From NCBI GenBank assembly GCA_024195265.1, contig JAJLRJ010000010.1:35611126-35675125 (forward strand): a stretch of DNA of 64,000 nt, in the 5' to 3' direction. The notes below the pieces were generated by a model, which made no database searches, was not told the origin of the DNA, and saw only the letters and a program-made list of their open reading frames with translations. Positions 1 to 25,118 of the stretch are shown here, one piece after another (within the stretch, counting starts at the first letter, position 1; the number at the start of each line of letters is the position of its first letter). This stretch comes from Dendrophyllia cribrosa (Eukaryota; Cnidaria; Anthozoa; Scleractinia; Dendrophylliidae). Both the position numbers and the translations under genes were made by a program.

Positions 1-139
1 TTTAAAGTGATGCGCTGTGTCTTATCTTGAAAGCTGTAAGTTTATCTTGACTTTGCTCTTGCTTGCCTCGTTTTTAACTCGAATGCGCGAAGCGTTGAAC
101 GAGTTATAGCAGAGAGAAAATTTCACTCGATCGGTGTTA

Positions 140-604
140 CATTCGCCGTTCCGAGGTTGCGCGGGAGATTGGGTCAAGTTACGTGTCGCAAAGCATCATA
201 GGGATGTTTTGGGGGACGCTTCTCTATACTCGTCGCTTTTGAGGAGTCACTGTCCAAGGAAATATCGAAGGAAGTTGAGTTCTGCAAATTATTTCTCCCT
301 TCAGGGAAGTGATCTCCACAAATCCTAGTGTTTTGTGCATCCACCTTCAAATTTTCGTTGCGTATGAGATTTTTATACAAACGCCCCGCTTTAGCATCAC
401 TCGGCAAAGTGTGACACTTTATATCTGTCGAGTTCCTGCAGTTATTTGTGCATCCTGGCACACAACCACACAACAGTGAAATTTACCCATTTTACAACAA
501 CCAAAACACAAAGCTACGAGCCCAACGTCCCCCAAAACAGCCTTATGATGCTTTGCGACACGTAACTTGACCCAATCTCCCGCACAACCTCGGAACGGCG
601 AATG
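140..604. mobile_element. Inverted-repeat element with THAP remnant
   Basis: Near-identical 79-bp inverted arms lie at 140-218 and 526-604 (outer end CATTCGCCGTTCCGAGGTTG). A minus-strand THAP-domain fragment lies between them. THAP domains occur in P-element-type transposases, so this is probably a shortened DNA transposon. No target-site duplication is obvious. Confidence 0.6.
174..490 (-). pseudogene. THAP zinc-finger fragment
   Basis: The minus-strand frame reads CVPGCTNNCRNS and later RICGDHFP, matching the C-x(2-4)-C ... C-x2-H THAP pattern. A likely start (MGKFHCC) at 490 is in another frame, so a frameshift near 465 breaks the domain. Confidence 0.6.
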
Positions 605-1839
605 TCGTGGTCACCTCACCTGCCTTACCCATGAGGACGGTGTTGGAAGGTGGGGTGTTGGTCTGTTGGACGTAGGGGGTGGGGGGTCGGTGAAGCAAAA
701 CGTCTAGGAGAGGGGAAGGTCCGAACGTTTCGTATTTACGATGTTGGCTCATAGTAGTCTTTCATTGACCAAACCCGCCCCCGACAACCACCCGCCTCGT
801 ACTCCACGAATGTACTGTTGGACCATGGCCCCTTATGATGTCGCATACGACCTCTGTTGGTGTGAAAAAGTCAATAGCGAACTTCCACAGCAAGACGGGA
901 GATGGAAGAGAACGGTAAATCGTTCTTCTGTGACTCGCATGACAGGTAATTATTGACGTGTTTTGACGCAATCGCCATTTAACGTCGCTGTCGTCTGGGG
1001 ATCGTTGACTCCATGAACAATGAGAGGAAGGCAAAGTTCAGGACGAAACATAATTACCAAACATACTCTTAATTCTCTTCCAGTTGCCATCCTAGCTTGT
1101 TGCGTAAGTTCACTAATAATAAAGAGGAGCTCCGGCATACGGACACGCCATTTTTATGGCTCTCCTTTTTGTTAGCCCACATAGCCTATAAACAGGCTCC
1201 TTCAGGGGTATTGGGTTAAAAAAAAAAAACGTCTACAGTGCAGGCGCAGTTTGGGGTTCAACGTAAAACCGTGGATTGGGGCGGGTCAAAAAAAGTGATA
1301 TGGTATCAAATATTCTCAGATAAACTGAAAAAATATCATTTCCGAATTTGCGAAGAATATTTGAGACATTTAATCTTCTTTGTTTGGAATGATTGTCCTC
1401 GAGTTTTTATAGGCAATCAAAGGTTGAATTTTGGAATGAAAAAATGACCTTGATCCTCACAAAGTTTTTTTAGAGAACAAAGGACGGTCAATCCAAACGT
1501 GAAGCGATAAAGTCAAGGTGCCGCCGCCGTCGACCGATATATGATGAAGAATATGATATAACACAATGGATTTTGGTAATACTTTTCCACTGGATGGTGA
1601 TTTATCCGGTGGATAGCGCTATCCAGCTTTTAAAACAATCGGGGCAGAATAAACGTTGCCCAAGTATCGTCATTCCGCTAACCTCGTTTTCATGAACTTG
1701 AACCAGTCCTTGTCCGCGCGGTTATGTACCATCTGGTGATATGATTCACACTTGAATATAAGATACGTTACTTGTTATTCTTGCACTTCATTAAATACAG
1801 CAATCAGGCGCGAATTGTTGCCTTTGCAAATGTTAAGCT

Positions 1840-13640
<11,801 letters not shown>

Positions 13641-16577
13641 TTATCTTCCACATGCATGCAGCGCCACCGATCCAATAATTCTCATAATGCAAGTGACCGT
13701 ACATAAGGCCGTCACCAGAGAAGACCTTTGCATTTGGTGCCCGTCTTTCGGGATCTGCAATACTCGTCCTCAGGTCCTTCTATGTTTCTTCATCCCTTAT
13801 TAATTCCTCGCCTACACATGCCTGAATATCCGTGGGTTGCCCTAACTTACCTGATTCTCCAGCTGGAGTCCATTTTACATATGCATCATATCCTCCCGTC
13901 GGATGATGGACACTGGTGGCTTTTTGCAGATGTTTTAACCAATTCATTTTCAATTACAACTTTGCAACACATGGGAAAATTTACAGAAAATTGTCATTCC
14001 TAAATCCTCTGTATTTAAATGTTGAAGAGCAATCGTTATGTTTTTTTGTTTTCACGTGCATTGTCAAACGCATTGTCAAACGCGGGAAAACATTTCGGTA
14101 GCAGATTACGATATATGCAGAAGAATAATGCCAATATTTTGAAATGAGTATCGGAGACGCAGTGGTGAAAAACTGTGAACCTTTCTACATTCCATTTGCA
14201 GAAACCAAACGCCTTTTGAGAGGAAATGGAGGTTGACGGCTTCACGGTCTGAACTGTAGTACTTGAACGCCAGAACAATGTCTTTTTTGAGTAAAACCCA
14301 AGGAGTGCTCTAATGCTGTATCTTTTTCCATTAAGTTCGAATATATATACTACAGTAAAATAATTTTGTGGCGCTAATTGGGTTCGGTTTATTTTGACTG
14401 CTGTTTAAAATTAGAAATTAAGTTTTAGTACGAAAAAGATACACATATATAACAAGCATAATATAAAGGCTGGACAGGCGTATTGCTTTTTACAATTTTA
14501 AAACAAATAATAGTTTTGTGGTGTTAAACAAGAATCGAAAGGGGATGCAGTTCAATATAAGACATACTTCATGTAAATGCTCGTCGTGGCGGATCAGCTG
14601 AGATATCCGGCGATAATCGTCTCTGCACGCAGATATCGTATCCATAGTATAGAAATGACCCATTAAATCAAGGACAACATCAACGCAATGGTATTATCCA
14701 GTAATATATATTTTTGCAATTAGAATATAGCCGTTTGCAAAAATTTGGACCCCCCCCCCCCCCCCCAAATATATCATTATGTCCATATATCTATTGAGTG
14801 TTACCAGAAACCCATAAGTGGGTTGAAACGTGCAACTGTCTCTTGTACGCTTCAAAACAAGCTTCCGATTATTCAATTTGCTAATATAGACGTTGTAACA
14901 GCCATATTTGGAAAATCAAGATAAAAACATTAACCAATCAATTCGCTGGAACAACTTGCTTCCAATCTCGAGGGACCAAGGGGTTACAACTATGGTACTA
15001 AGAAAAAAATGAATATTCGAAAGCTGTGAATGCGTGTTATACGTTTCAACCCACTAATGTGTTTATGGTGTTACGTCGTTGAAATTAATGTACAACCAGA
15101 GGCCTGTTGGCTGAAACGAAGAGTAAGTCTCCAGCGCAAGTCTGTGCTATACATTACAGCGAAATGGAACGCGAGCTGAAAGTTTCTGGATCGGTGCTCT
15201 CAAACAATGCCGGATATGTGGATGTAATGATTTAGAGAGCTCAAAATGTTTGCAAACAGCTGTATTTCACAAACTAATTGAACTGAAATATGCATATTAT
15301 TGAGCTGTGATAAATGTATTATCTCCCAGTCCAGTTCGATTAAACCTTCACATATAGTTAATGCAGAGAAAAAAGGACAAGAATAGTAATTACCACTTCA
15401 CTGTCAGATTTTGTCACTTATTTAGCCAAAGCATGGCATTACAAGCTATCACGACGATTATCTAAAAGAGACAAACAGGGCGTTTTACATTTCATACAAG
15501 TTCGATCACTAGTAACAAACTTTTATTGAATAATTCCAATCGGTTGTGCCAATTCCCTGAATTCCTAACTAATAAACAGTGACTCAATGAATTTGTAGTT
15601 TGATCAATCCTCTTTAAGTAACAAATATTAATTCTACGTTATCAATTTTAAGTATCTCTTCAGAAATAATATTCAGACAAAATGTGGACATGTTTTTACA
15701 TTAAATGTCGAAGCAAATATCTACTGTATATCAAATATCTTATAGCTTTAAAATCATAGATTACAGAAGATCCAGAGAAGCATAATAAACTACAAAAGCA
15801 AAAGAAGAGAGGATGTTGTTGCTGTTTTCTAGTTTGTCCCTTCTAATGAGAACATTAGTCGGATGGATACATGGACGGACGGATGGATAGACGGATGAGT
15901 ATAGTTTGCGGGTTTTAGAGATGGGTAGTGCTGGCTGGCGAGCTCGACGGATGCCCAGATACGTTTTCGATGCTGACATGCTTTACATTAAGTTAAATAT
16001 ATTTGTCCTTTTTCACATTGTTATCATCACAATTATCAATGTTATCAACGCCGTCATGATATTCCTTGCAACAAAATTAAGAAATGCAACTGAAAGACCA
16101 TCAAGACCTCTGGCCGATCTTCACCTACGTATATACTATATACTACACAACACATGGTTGCGCGAAGATATGATTTTTCTCTTCGAGTGTTTAACTCGAT
16201 ATCGATATATCCAAGAAGCCATATAATATTTTATTTATTATATATATATAATATTAATAAAACGACTGTAATTACGAAATTTTAAGCAATTTTTAGAAGA
16301 TTTTCGAAAATTATCCGAATACTGTCCGAAGGTTGTACGAACGTTTCCGATCATTTTTTCCGAAATTTTCCGACGATTTCCGCAAAAGATCCGAGGATGT
16401 TTCGATTCTAGATAAGGGAAAACATGACAGCCAACGTGAAACCATTGATATCTTCACTCTTCACAGTGAAGCTAAAATTGATATATTCACATGTGTCGAG
16501 ATATGTTTTTTCCGCAGTTGGAGAAATCCTCGTATTTCACAGAAATTTATATATCAAACTGATATTTATAGCTTGCA
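13641..16577. other. Intergenic, convergent calpain and RTK-A 3' ends
   Basis: 2.9 kb with no supported gene. Contains a short poly-C run near 14751 and AT-rich DNA; presumably both 3' UTRs lie here. No polyadenylation signal close to the calpain stop was convincing. Confidence 0.6.
16230..16239 (-). promoter_or_regulatory. Possible RTK-A polyadenylation signal
   Basis: Two overlapping AATAAA hexamers on the minus strand about 340 bp past the RTK-A stop. The region is AT-rich, so chance occurrence is possible. Confidence 0.3.
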
Positions 16578-16751
16578 CTAGAGTCTGCCTTCTTTGTTTG
16601 GAGATTCACTGAAATCCATTGAGGTATCATTCTCAGTCGTTTGTGTGTTTCCAGCCTCCAGGGATACAGGATGACTCAAATCAGCAGCAATTTCCTCCAC
16701 ATTTGTGTACAGGCTGGGTTCGTACTTGGACATGTCCAGATCAACATAATG
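16578..16751 (-). CDS. RTK-A exon 14, cytoplasmic tail and stop
   Basis: 57 codons then TAG. Encodes [20 protein letters not shown]: potential phosphotyrosine sites including YTNV. The rest is acidic and low in complexity. Confidence 0.88.
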   Translation of the reverse strand, partial: HYVDLDMSKYEPSLYTNVEEIAADLSHPVSLEAGNTQTTENDTSMDFSESPNKEGRL

Positions 16752-19700
16752 CTGAAAGAAATGCGGGAATGTTTTATTTTCTGTGTTGTATTTTGATAAC
16801 ATTTCTACAAACCAATTTATGGTATCAACAAAAGAGGCTAGCCATATTTTATCACATCCTCGGATGTACAAGGGTGCGTGGTACAGGGATGTGATGGAAC
16901 CATTCCCATGGAAGTTTGCTGTTTTATGATATTTTAATCTTTTTATCGTCAGTGGATAGCCCTTCGTGTCCTCTACAAGTTAAGAAGGTCATGTGTTGGT
17001 GATAGCGTAATATATTTGTAGGTAATATGTATACGATCGGGGAGTTAGAAACTGTTACTTTACCTCTTCCTGCAGGAATTCGGTTGTCATTTCGTAGAGA
17101 CGTTCAAATGTCGGGCGATCATTTGGATTTTCATTCCAGCACTGCAACATTATTTGGTATCTGCCCATTGAAAAGAAGATTTTACAATGTAAATTAAAAC
17201 TCTTGCTAGCTTTCATTTTCCTCCCTAAGATATACCCTTTTTCAAAAAAACATAACGATAACATGTGTGATCCTCGCACATTTGATTTGGAGGAAATTAT
17301 TCAACGACTTTACAATTTTCAACTAAGGTGATGTCATAAATACCCGAAAACGTTCCATGTTATCGTTAACGTACCTTTATTATAAAGTGGAAGTTACACT
17401 CGACGATTCGCCAAGACATATTTTAGGCCAACGTGACAATGTTGCGTGAAAAGCTGATGCCGGATACTGGCATGGCCGCGATAACGCGATGGCCTTCGAA
17501 TGTTGCCAATGGGTTACCGACACATTTTGAGCAGTTTTTGAACCAGCTTCATAAACTTGGACGAACAAGGGTGGACCGTCTTAACAGTTTTGAAAATTCA
17601 TAAACTGGTTTTCTTTCTGGTAGGCTAATTTTTTTTGCTGATTTCAATTCACTACGTATTAAAAGAGGTTCTTTTTTGGAAATAAAAATATCCAAGATGG
17701 CGGCTTAAAAGATCAATGACGTCATGTTCCGCCATTTTACGCGTCGCGCGCTGTATCATCAACAAGTGATCACTTATCTTCTAGAGAACACAACACGCAA
17801 ACGCCAAAAATAACGGGAGGAAACTGTCACATTCTTTGTCAATTTGTCTTTTGAAAAATAAACTAAAGAAGAAAGCAATAAATTGACAGACTTCAGATTA
17901 CTTACAGGTCATCACTGACGTGTTCTGGTTGACTCATGCGGTACTTGTTTATCTTCAGCTCATAAACCACTTTCCACTCATTCCACCCAGGATAAGGGAC
18001 GCCTCCTGTAGGTACATCAAACAACATTAGGATTTTTTTTCTTTTGAACTCGACGAATATGCAAACTTTGACTCCAGGACGCCGTGTTTTCCGTGTTTTG
18101 AAACCCCAGTGGTATGTCTTCGGTAGACATTCTGTCTACGTTACAAGGTGCTAATTAAGTCAATTCGTTTATTTTTTTTTTCAAACCAATTAGGCCTCCT
18201 TGAAAATACCACGTGAATTAAACTTTAAAGCAAAGCTGAAAAGAGCGTATATTTCGTTTCGTACAATATTTCACATATATGTATGTAGGTAGTTTGAATG
18301 TATTTCAAATGTATGTTGACAAATAAACACGCAGTCAGTTTCAACTGCTATTAAAATATATAATTTTAGCATTTGACTTAGCTGCTAGCTATTTATAGCA
18401 AGTTGCTTTTTCAAATGTTGGTCACTATTGGTCAGTAACTGTAAACTTACCTAATGTAAAGATTTCATACAGAACAACTCCATATGACCACCTGTTGGTG
18501 ATGCAAAAGACTTTTTACAAAAGTAATTATCAATCAAGACCATAAATAATATCATTTTGTGATGTCTGACTGACATTATTCAGACCTTTAGAAACGTACT
18601 ACCGTGTTAATATTAACGCATATTAAAGGAGTGGACCGTTTGGAGAAAAAATGCGGATCATGCATATTTCGTTTTTCAAAACATGAAAAGAAAACACCAC
18701 CATAGAAAAGCAAAATGACCTTGAATAACATTCGTTTAAACTGTTACATTGAAATACAAAATATTCAATAACAGGGTTTTTAGCAGTAGGTAAAGATTAT
18801 TTTAGAATTAATTTTCTGTTGGTGAATGAAGCATTATTATTGTGTGTGAGGTGACTTTTTCCACTATAACTTACACATCGCTTTTTTCCGACACTCTCAC
18901 GTCTTTATCCTGTGAGTCGTTGAACAAATGTTCAGGGGCAGTCCACTTAATTGGCAGGCGACCCTGTCACATTAAAAAGAATGACAAGTCACCCAGTAAA
19001 ACCACAACTCTAGTCCAAAGTGACAAAGGCACCAAAAATAGTCCGCTCTTCCCATCACAACGTATGCTTCCAAGCAGTGAATATATGACGTTAGCGAAGT
19101 TAAATTAAAGTTACTAATATATTATCCTATTTTTTTAAATGATTGCATCAAATACTTCTGTTTTCACTTCCATTGGTAATAATACCCAAACCAAATATAT
19201 GTGATATTTTAAATAACGTGTTGAAATCAGTTCACTTTAAAGGACAGGTGTAAATTAATTTGCGTATTAAATTTTACCCCACTGTGCTTACGTCGTTACC
19301 TTTCGTATCGCAGTGCAGTAGAGATACTGATATTTATCTCTTATGAGTGCCAGACCAAAGTCCGCGATTTTGCATATCCTACTCGCACCCACAAGAACGT
19401 TGCGAGCTGCAAGGTCTCGGTGAAGGATCTACCAATTGTAAAAAATATATAAACAGATATATAACTATTTTTATGCATTGATGAACCGAACGTTCCCTGT
19501 GCCATTTGTACGTTATCCCAATCCGAAATTTAAACAGCTTTAAATGTTTTATCCACGTAATAAGTAAAGGCGCACCTCACAAGCAACGTATTTAAGATCA
19601 AAAACACGTTTTGATGCAGCATCAAGTCTGGTAAAACTAAACATTATTTCAAGGCTCAATGTCGATGGAAAAACCCTCGGACATGCAAAGTTTGCAAATC

Positions 19701-22700
19701 CGAAAGTGACCCGAAAACTAAAACGTTTAACTTGAACGACCTGGTCATATCTTTATTTTATTAAAAGTAAAAAATAATTAACAATATTTCGTTGACAGTG
19801 CTTCATAGAAAATCATGTGCAGCAACTCGCCATTCAGATAAAACCAAACAAAAAAAAGTACATTTTGTGGATGAAAATGGAAAAATTGTTTTTTCGTTGG
19901 ATAAAGAAGTTTTAAAGTATGAAGGACATACATTTTTGGATGCCAGAAAACTCATGCCGGAAGCAATCTGCTGGGCGAAAGAGAGCAGATCATATGACGC
20001 CACTTCCTCTTGACAACTCTCTGGGCAACTGTAGTACTTGTCCTCCATTCCTCGGCTGTGTCTTAGGTAGCCAAGCAAATCCCCGTGTGGTACATATTCC
20101 AGAATTAACATCATAGGAGCTGTAAATAAGTTTAAACAGGAAATAATTGCTTCTAGCAGTTACACCAATCTATCGGTAGTAAACGTACTGCTCATTTTAT
20201 CAACCCACTTCTGTTTGCAAATCCTGATGAAACACTCTTCCTCGTGCTTGATAAATTACATCAAATTTGTCTTTACAGGTAGGATTTATGTCGGTGGAAT
20301 ATGTACGGCATGAATTAAAACGTCTTACCCGATGTCGACACGCAACCCAGAAAGTTGACAATATTTGGATGTCTGTCTCCATCCAAAGATTTTCCCAGCT
20401 CAATTTCCTGTGCCAATGATTCCTTTTCTGTGTCAGAACAGTTTTCTGTATACGGTATGCATAATAATGTAATGCAATATAATTATCAATTATAATGCGA
20501 ATGCAAGGCGCTATATCGCTGCATACTTAGCCGACGAGGCCGTAGGCCGAGTTGGCTAAAATCAGGTGATATTACGCAAGCTTGAGCACTACAACTGTTT
20601 TATAATTCAACACATTGATAGCAAATCACAGTTTCCAATTCATTGAGACTATACATCCTTTTATTAAGTAAAAAGGCTTACAACAATAGCATACCTCGCG
20701 CCATTTCTTACAAAACAAGCAGCGAAGAATGCCGAAAATTTTGCCAAGCTAAAGTTAATTAAGCGTGTACACACAATTTGAGAGTTTCTACGAAGAGCAT
20801 TCGTTTACGTAAAGAACGGGACAGAGTAGTGACTACACGAATTAAAACATAGTAAAATAGCATAGAATTTCTTAGTTACAAGTGTTTGATGTCTAAAAAA
20901 GTTCAGTTCAGAATCAAAACAAATTGAAAAAACACACGGCTACCTGAACATGGCGGCGAAATTTCTGAAAGAACTGTAGCGTGGACAGTATCTCTTACAA
21001 AAGTTCACAGCTAAAGGATACAAGAAACGGTTAAACATCGTTACCTGTAGTTGATGTGGCTTTTTAGTCCCTTAAGATGGCCAGAAACGAGGGGTCATGT
21101 AGCAGGGACATGTCGCAGCGACATTTAGCAGCGACAAAAAATCGTGTAGTACACACTGAGGGACATGTAGCAGGGAGTATAGCAGGGTATAAGTCATAGC
21201 GCTTGCACACCACATAAAAATGTCGCGGGGACATGTCTCAGGGACATGTTGCAGCGACACGTCCCCTCGTGTGAACTGATACTATCATAAGTATGCAACA
21301 CTAATCTTGGGGACATTTTGTCCCTGCGACATGTCTCACGGAGTTCAACTTGTTGAACTTCATGGGACACGTCGCGGGGACAAAATGTCCCCAAAATTGG
21401 TGTTGCACAATTATGATAGTATCAGTTCACACGAGGGGACATGTCGCTGCAACATGTCCCTGAGACATGTCCCCGCGACATTTTCATGCGGTGTGCAAAC
21501 GCTATGATTTTTACCTTGCTACATGTCCCCGCTACACTCCCTGCTACATGTCACTCAGTGTGTACTACACAAATTTTTGTCGCTGCGACATGTCCCTGCT
21601 ACATGACCCCTCGTGTCTGACCACCTTTAATTCCATCAGCACCAAATTTTCAAACATCGAAGTACGAGCTGAGTCGATCGCTCTTGTTTTCAAGCTTGCT
21701 CATTTTATTTCCTACAGCCGTAATGGCGAGATCGTTTAACTTTAATCCGCTTAAAACAAAGATCAGAAACTTTTCTGAGGAAGCATCAAGTCCATATCAT
21801 ATTCCAGAGGTGATTACTAAAGGCATTTTCCGAAAATTGTGCTTCTTCGTTCACTCCTTGTCGAGCGGTTGAATTTTGAACTAGCTTTAATTCAACTTCG
21901 CCAAGAAACACTGCGATCGCGAAAACACGAAAATTTCGCTCCTTTTTTGTCAAATCATGTAATTAATAATTTTTCCTTTTTTTCTTTACTTCTCTTTTTT
22001 TCTTTCATTTCCCTTATTTATCTAATAGTTCACGCATTTTTCTCCCAATAACGCGAAACTGCAGGCAGCGGTCATTTTCACTTTCCTTCAAAATGCGAAA
22101 TTTAGTCTACGTCCATCGCTGGATATACGTCATGTAGACCTAACGTATATCGAGAGCTTTATGACCATCTTTGGGCAGTGTATCAATATGTTGAATTATA
22201 AGAAAAGTTAGCTTACAAACATATCAGTGAATGCAGTGAATGCAGTTATTAGCCACTTACATATTATCAATGTTTAGAGATGCACGCTCTCTTTAGCAAA
22301 CGACTTACGTTTCAATTTCTTGACTGCCACTGTTGTTTCGCCAGGAATTCCCTTTAATCCGCTGACCACAGCTTTCCACACTTCACCGAATGAGCCACTT
22401 CCAAGAACGTTTTGTAGATTGATTCGTTTCGATGCAATTTCCCAACATGAAGCAGAGACTGAAAGGTATCTGTTATCTATGTCACCTCCTCCACTGAATA
22501 ACACAAAATTACAAATTTAACATCTAAAGAATCACAAAACAATTATTACAGTGGTTTAAACTTCGATGGGCCGGAATATTGGCTAAAGCAAAATGATTAA
22601 GCTGCAATGTATATCTATCGTTATAGAAGTATTTACATGCAAAAAAAAACTTTTAAGACGAAGATGAAGACGTTGCCGAAGACGTTGATGAAGACGTTGC

Positions 22701-22884
22701 CACGACAAGATTCGCTATTTAACCTCTTTGACAAATACAATTTTAAACCTTGCCTTGCGGGCGGTGAGAAACCATAACGTTAGGGACTGCCTTTGGATGA
22801 CATAACCCGGAAACTCTGTAGAAGGCTACAACAAAGAAGACGATGGCGATGAGGATGGTGATGAGGATGACGATGTTGATGATG

Positions 22885-22915
<31 letters not shown>

Positions 22916-25087
22916 GGAGGAGGAGGAGGAGGAGGAGGAGGAGGAGGAGGAGGTTGAGGAAGATAATAAGTTTGAGTTTAAATTACATAACAAGACAGTG
23001 CTTACATTTCAAGATTTCCTGTCACTCCACGTAAGGCGCCGTTTCTTTGTGCTAGGAAGTAAATTTGACAATTTATGCCTAATCATGAAATTAGCTTAAC
23101 TGCTTATCATCGATTATCATCTCAAAGCTATTGCATTACTGAGACCTTAGAAATTACGTCCGAAAATCTTGCACGTGAGAAGTACTTGTAACTGTTCAAA
23201 ATGTAATCATCATTTTGTTCATCATTTTGTCCACTGTGCCCTTATTCCACCTTTCTCTTCCGCGCTTTAAAATATGTTAAATATACCTTTTGACGTAAAC
23301 ATCGTCGATCAAGCACAGCCAACCACTATAAGTCTTCAACTGTTTGGATAGGTTTCAATTTTAGCAATGCCCCGAGCTCAGAAGAACTAAGACGGGGCAA
23401 ACGAGATTCAATGAAACAGAAGATGTTTTAAGACAAACCTGCAATCCTCCGTTTGTTGTAAATCAAGCACATTCCAGTAGTGAGGCATAAGAGTGCCGAT
23501 ATAACACACACCGACACTATTAATGCAGCATTGATACTGCTGCCTTCATCCTTCGGCTGGCGGGATTTTTTAGTTGAAAAGTCTGAAAACAAAAAACAAT
23601 AATGAAAAAAAAAGAGGACGATCAAGTACACAACCAGTTGCACAACTAATGTTACTAAGGCAGTGTTTAACCGAACTGCCCCGTCTCAGTGTCAGGCACG
23701 AATCTAGGTGTTGTTCAACCTACTATGGGCTCTCTTTATATTGTGTTCACATTCGTTTCATATTATGTGAGTTTTATTTTAAAATGCGTCAGGGGCTTTT
23801 TTATTTCATAAATCGAAAATATGATGTTTTATGCCTGGCGCGCAAGCACCGTACCCAATTTTCGCTTTGGTTAACGACAAACGTTATGTTTACATTGGTG
23901 CCCGCCAGCACCGTACCTAGCCTACGGTACTTGGCCGGCCGGCACCAAGTGTGTACGCCGCCGAGATTTTTGAGCCAACTGTTAAAATATATAGTGTTGC
24001 TATTCTTCAGGAGCAAGATACAAATATAAAAAAAGTTAGTCTGCTCGCTGTCGGAAAACGTATGAAGGTCAAAAACATACTTGGAGCTAAAGAAGGTTAT
24101 ATTGAGTTGTTGCGTACGTACTGTATATCATTATTGGATTGGAATTATTAACAACTATAACATTTCAGTGATACATTTGCTGTTCCATAATAAAATAGGT
24201 TGCTTGGATGAAAATGGAAAAAAAACTAACTGTGTGGTATGGTGGCTGAAATTAAAGTGTCTCAGAATTTGCATTAATGGTACGAAAAGAGTAAGTTCAC
24301 CAAACGGATTGTTTATTTAAAAAATAATCTTGAAAACTAGTTACCTCTGACTTTTAAATTGTAGGAGTCATTGAAGGATGTGGAAAATGTAGAATTAATA
24401 AATGTAGCTTGGCAAGTGTATATTCCTGCTTGGTCAAGGGATACGTCATGGATCTTGTAGTAAAACTTATAGTACTCTTGCAAACCAACACCATCCCGAA
24501 ACGTTTGATTCTTTAAGATCGTTCCATGCCTTATCCATTGTGCAGCAGCGTGTTTGTCCGTTCTTACACGTAGAATTTTGCACAGTAAATTGACGTCATC
24601 ACCAACAGCATATGTGACGTTTGGTCTGAAGATATACATGTTCTTCATTTTTTGAGTGTTTGTAGCCACCGTGGAAGACGTTGTGGTAGTTACAATTGGA
24701 TCTGTTAGTAAACATAAAATGTGACAACAACACAAATAAGTAGATAACTGGTCAGCAACTATCACTACCTTAGTTTAATTTTCTACCAAATAAGCTTTTT
24801 TGTACAAATCGTACAAAGGCTGCCCAGTATGGATATTTTCAGGAACTTCTAGCTCACTTATAAGTGTTGATATGCTAAAACCCCTCATATGTTCGACAAA
24901 TGTTAAGCCGCGCCGCGGTTACACTAACGTTTTTTCTTGCACAGCCTACGCGGATTTTAAAAAATGTCGCGTCACTAAAAAATGACGCGGCGAAAGTCGT
25001 ACATGTTGCCACTCCTGCCACTTTTATCTCTCTTTTTTTTTAACTGTTGGGTCATTATTGCGTAAAGGCAGCTTCAACTGTGCCGAC

Positions 25088-25118
<31 letters not shown>

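Larger units (their letters stand above)
1..1839. other. 5' flank of the calpain gene
   Basis: Holds the THAP-containing inverted-repeat element (140-604) and otherwise unassigned sequence. I see no upstream gene and no convincing core promoter. Confidence 0.5.

Noticed and set aside
15906..16226. 106-codon plus-strand frame between the convergent genes
   Set aside because: Low complexity, hydrophobic AT-rich translation; no homology recognised.
21194..21507. Two almost identical 66-residue frames on opposite strands
   Set aside because: Mirror images produced by the foldback arms.
23574..24029. 151-codon plus-strand frame
   Set aside because: It runs antisense across the RTK-A TM exon and intron 3; no recognisable domain.
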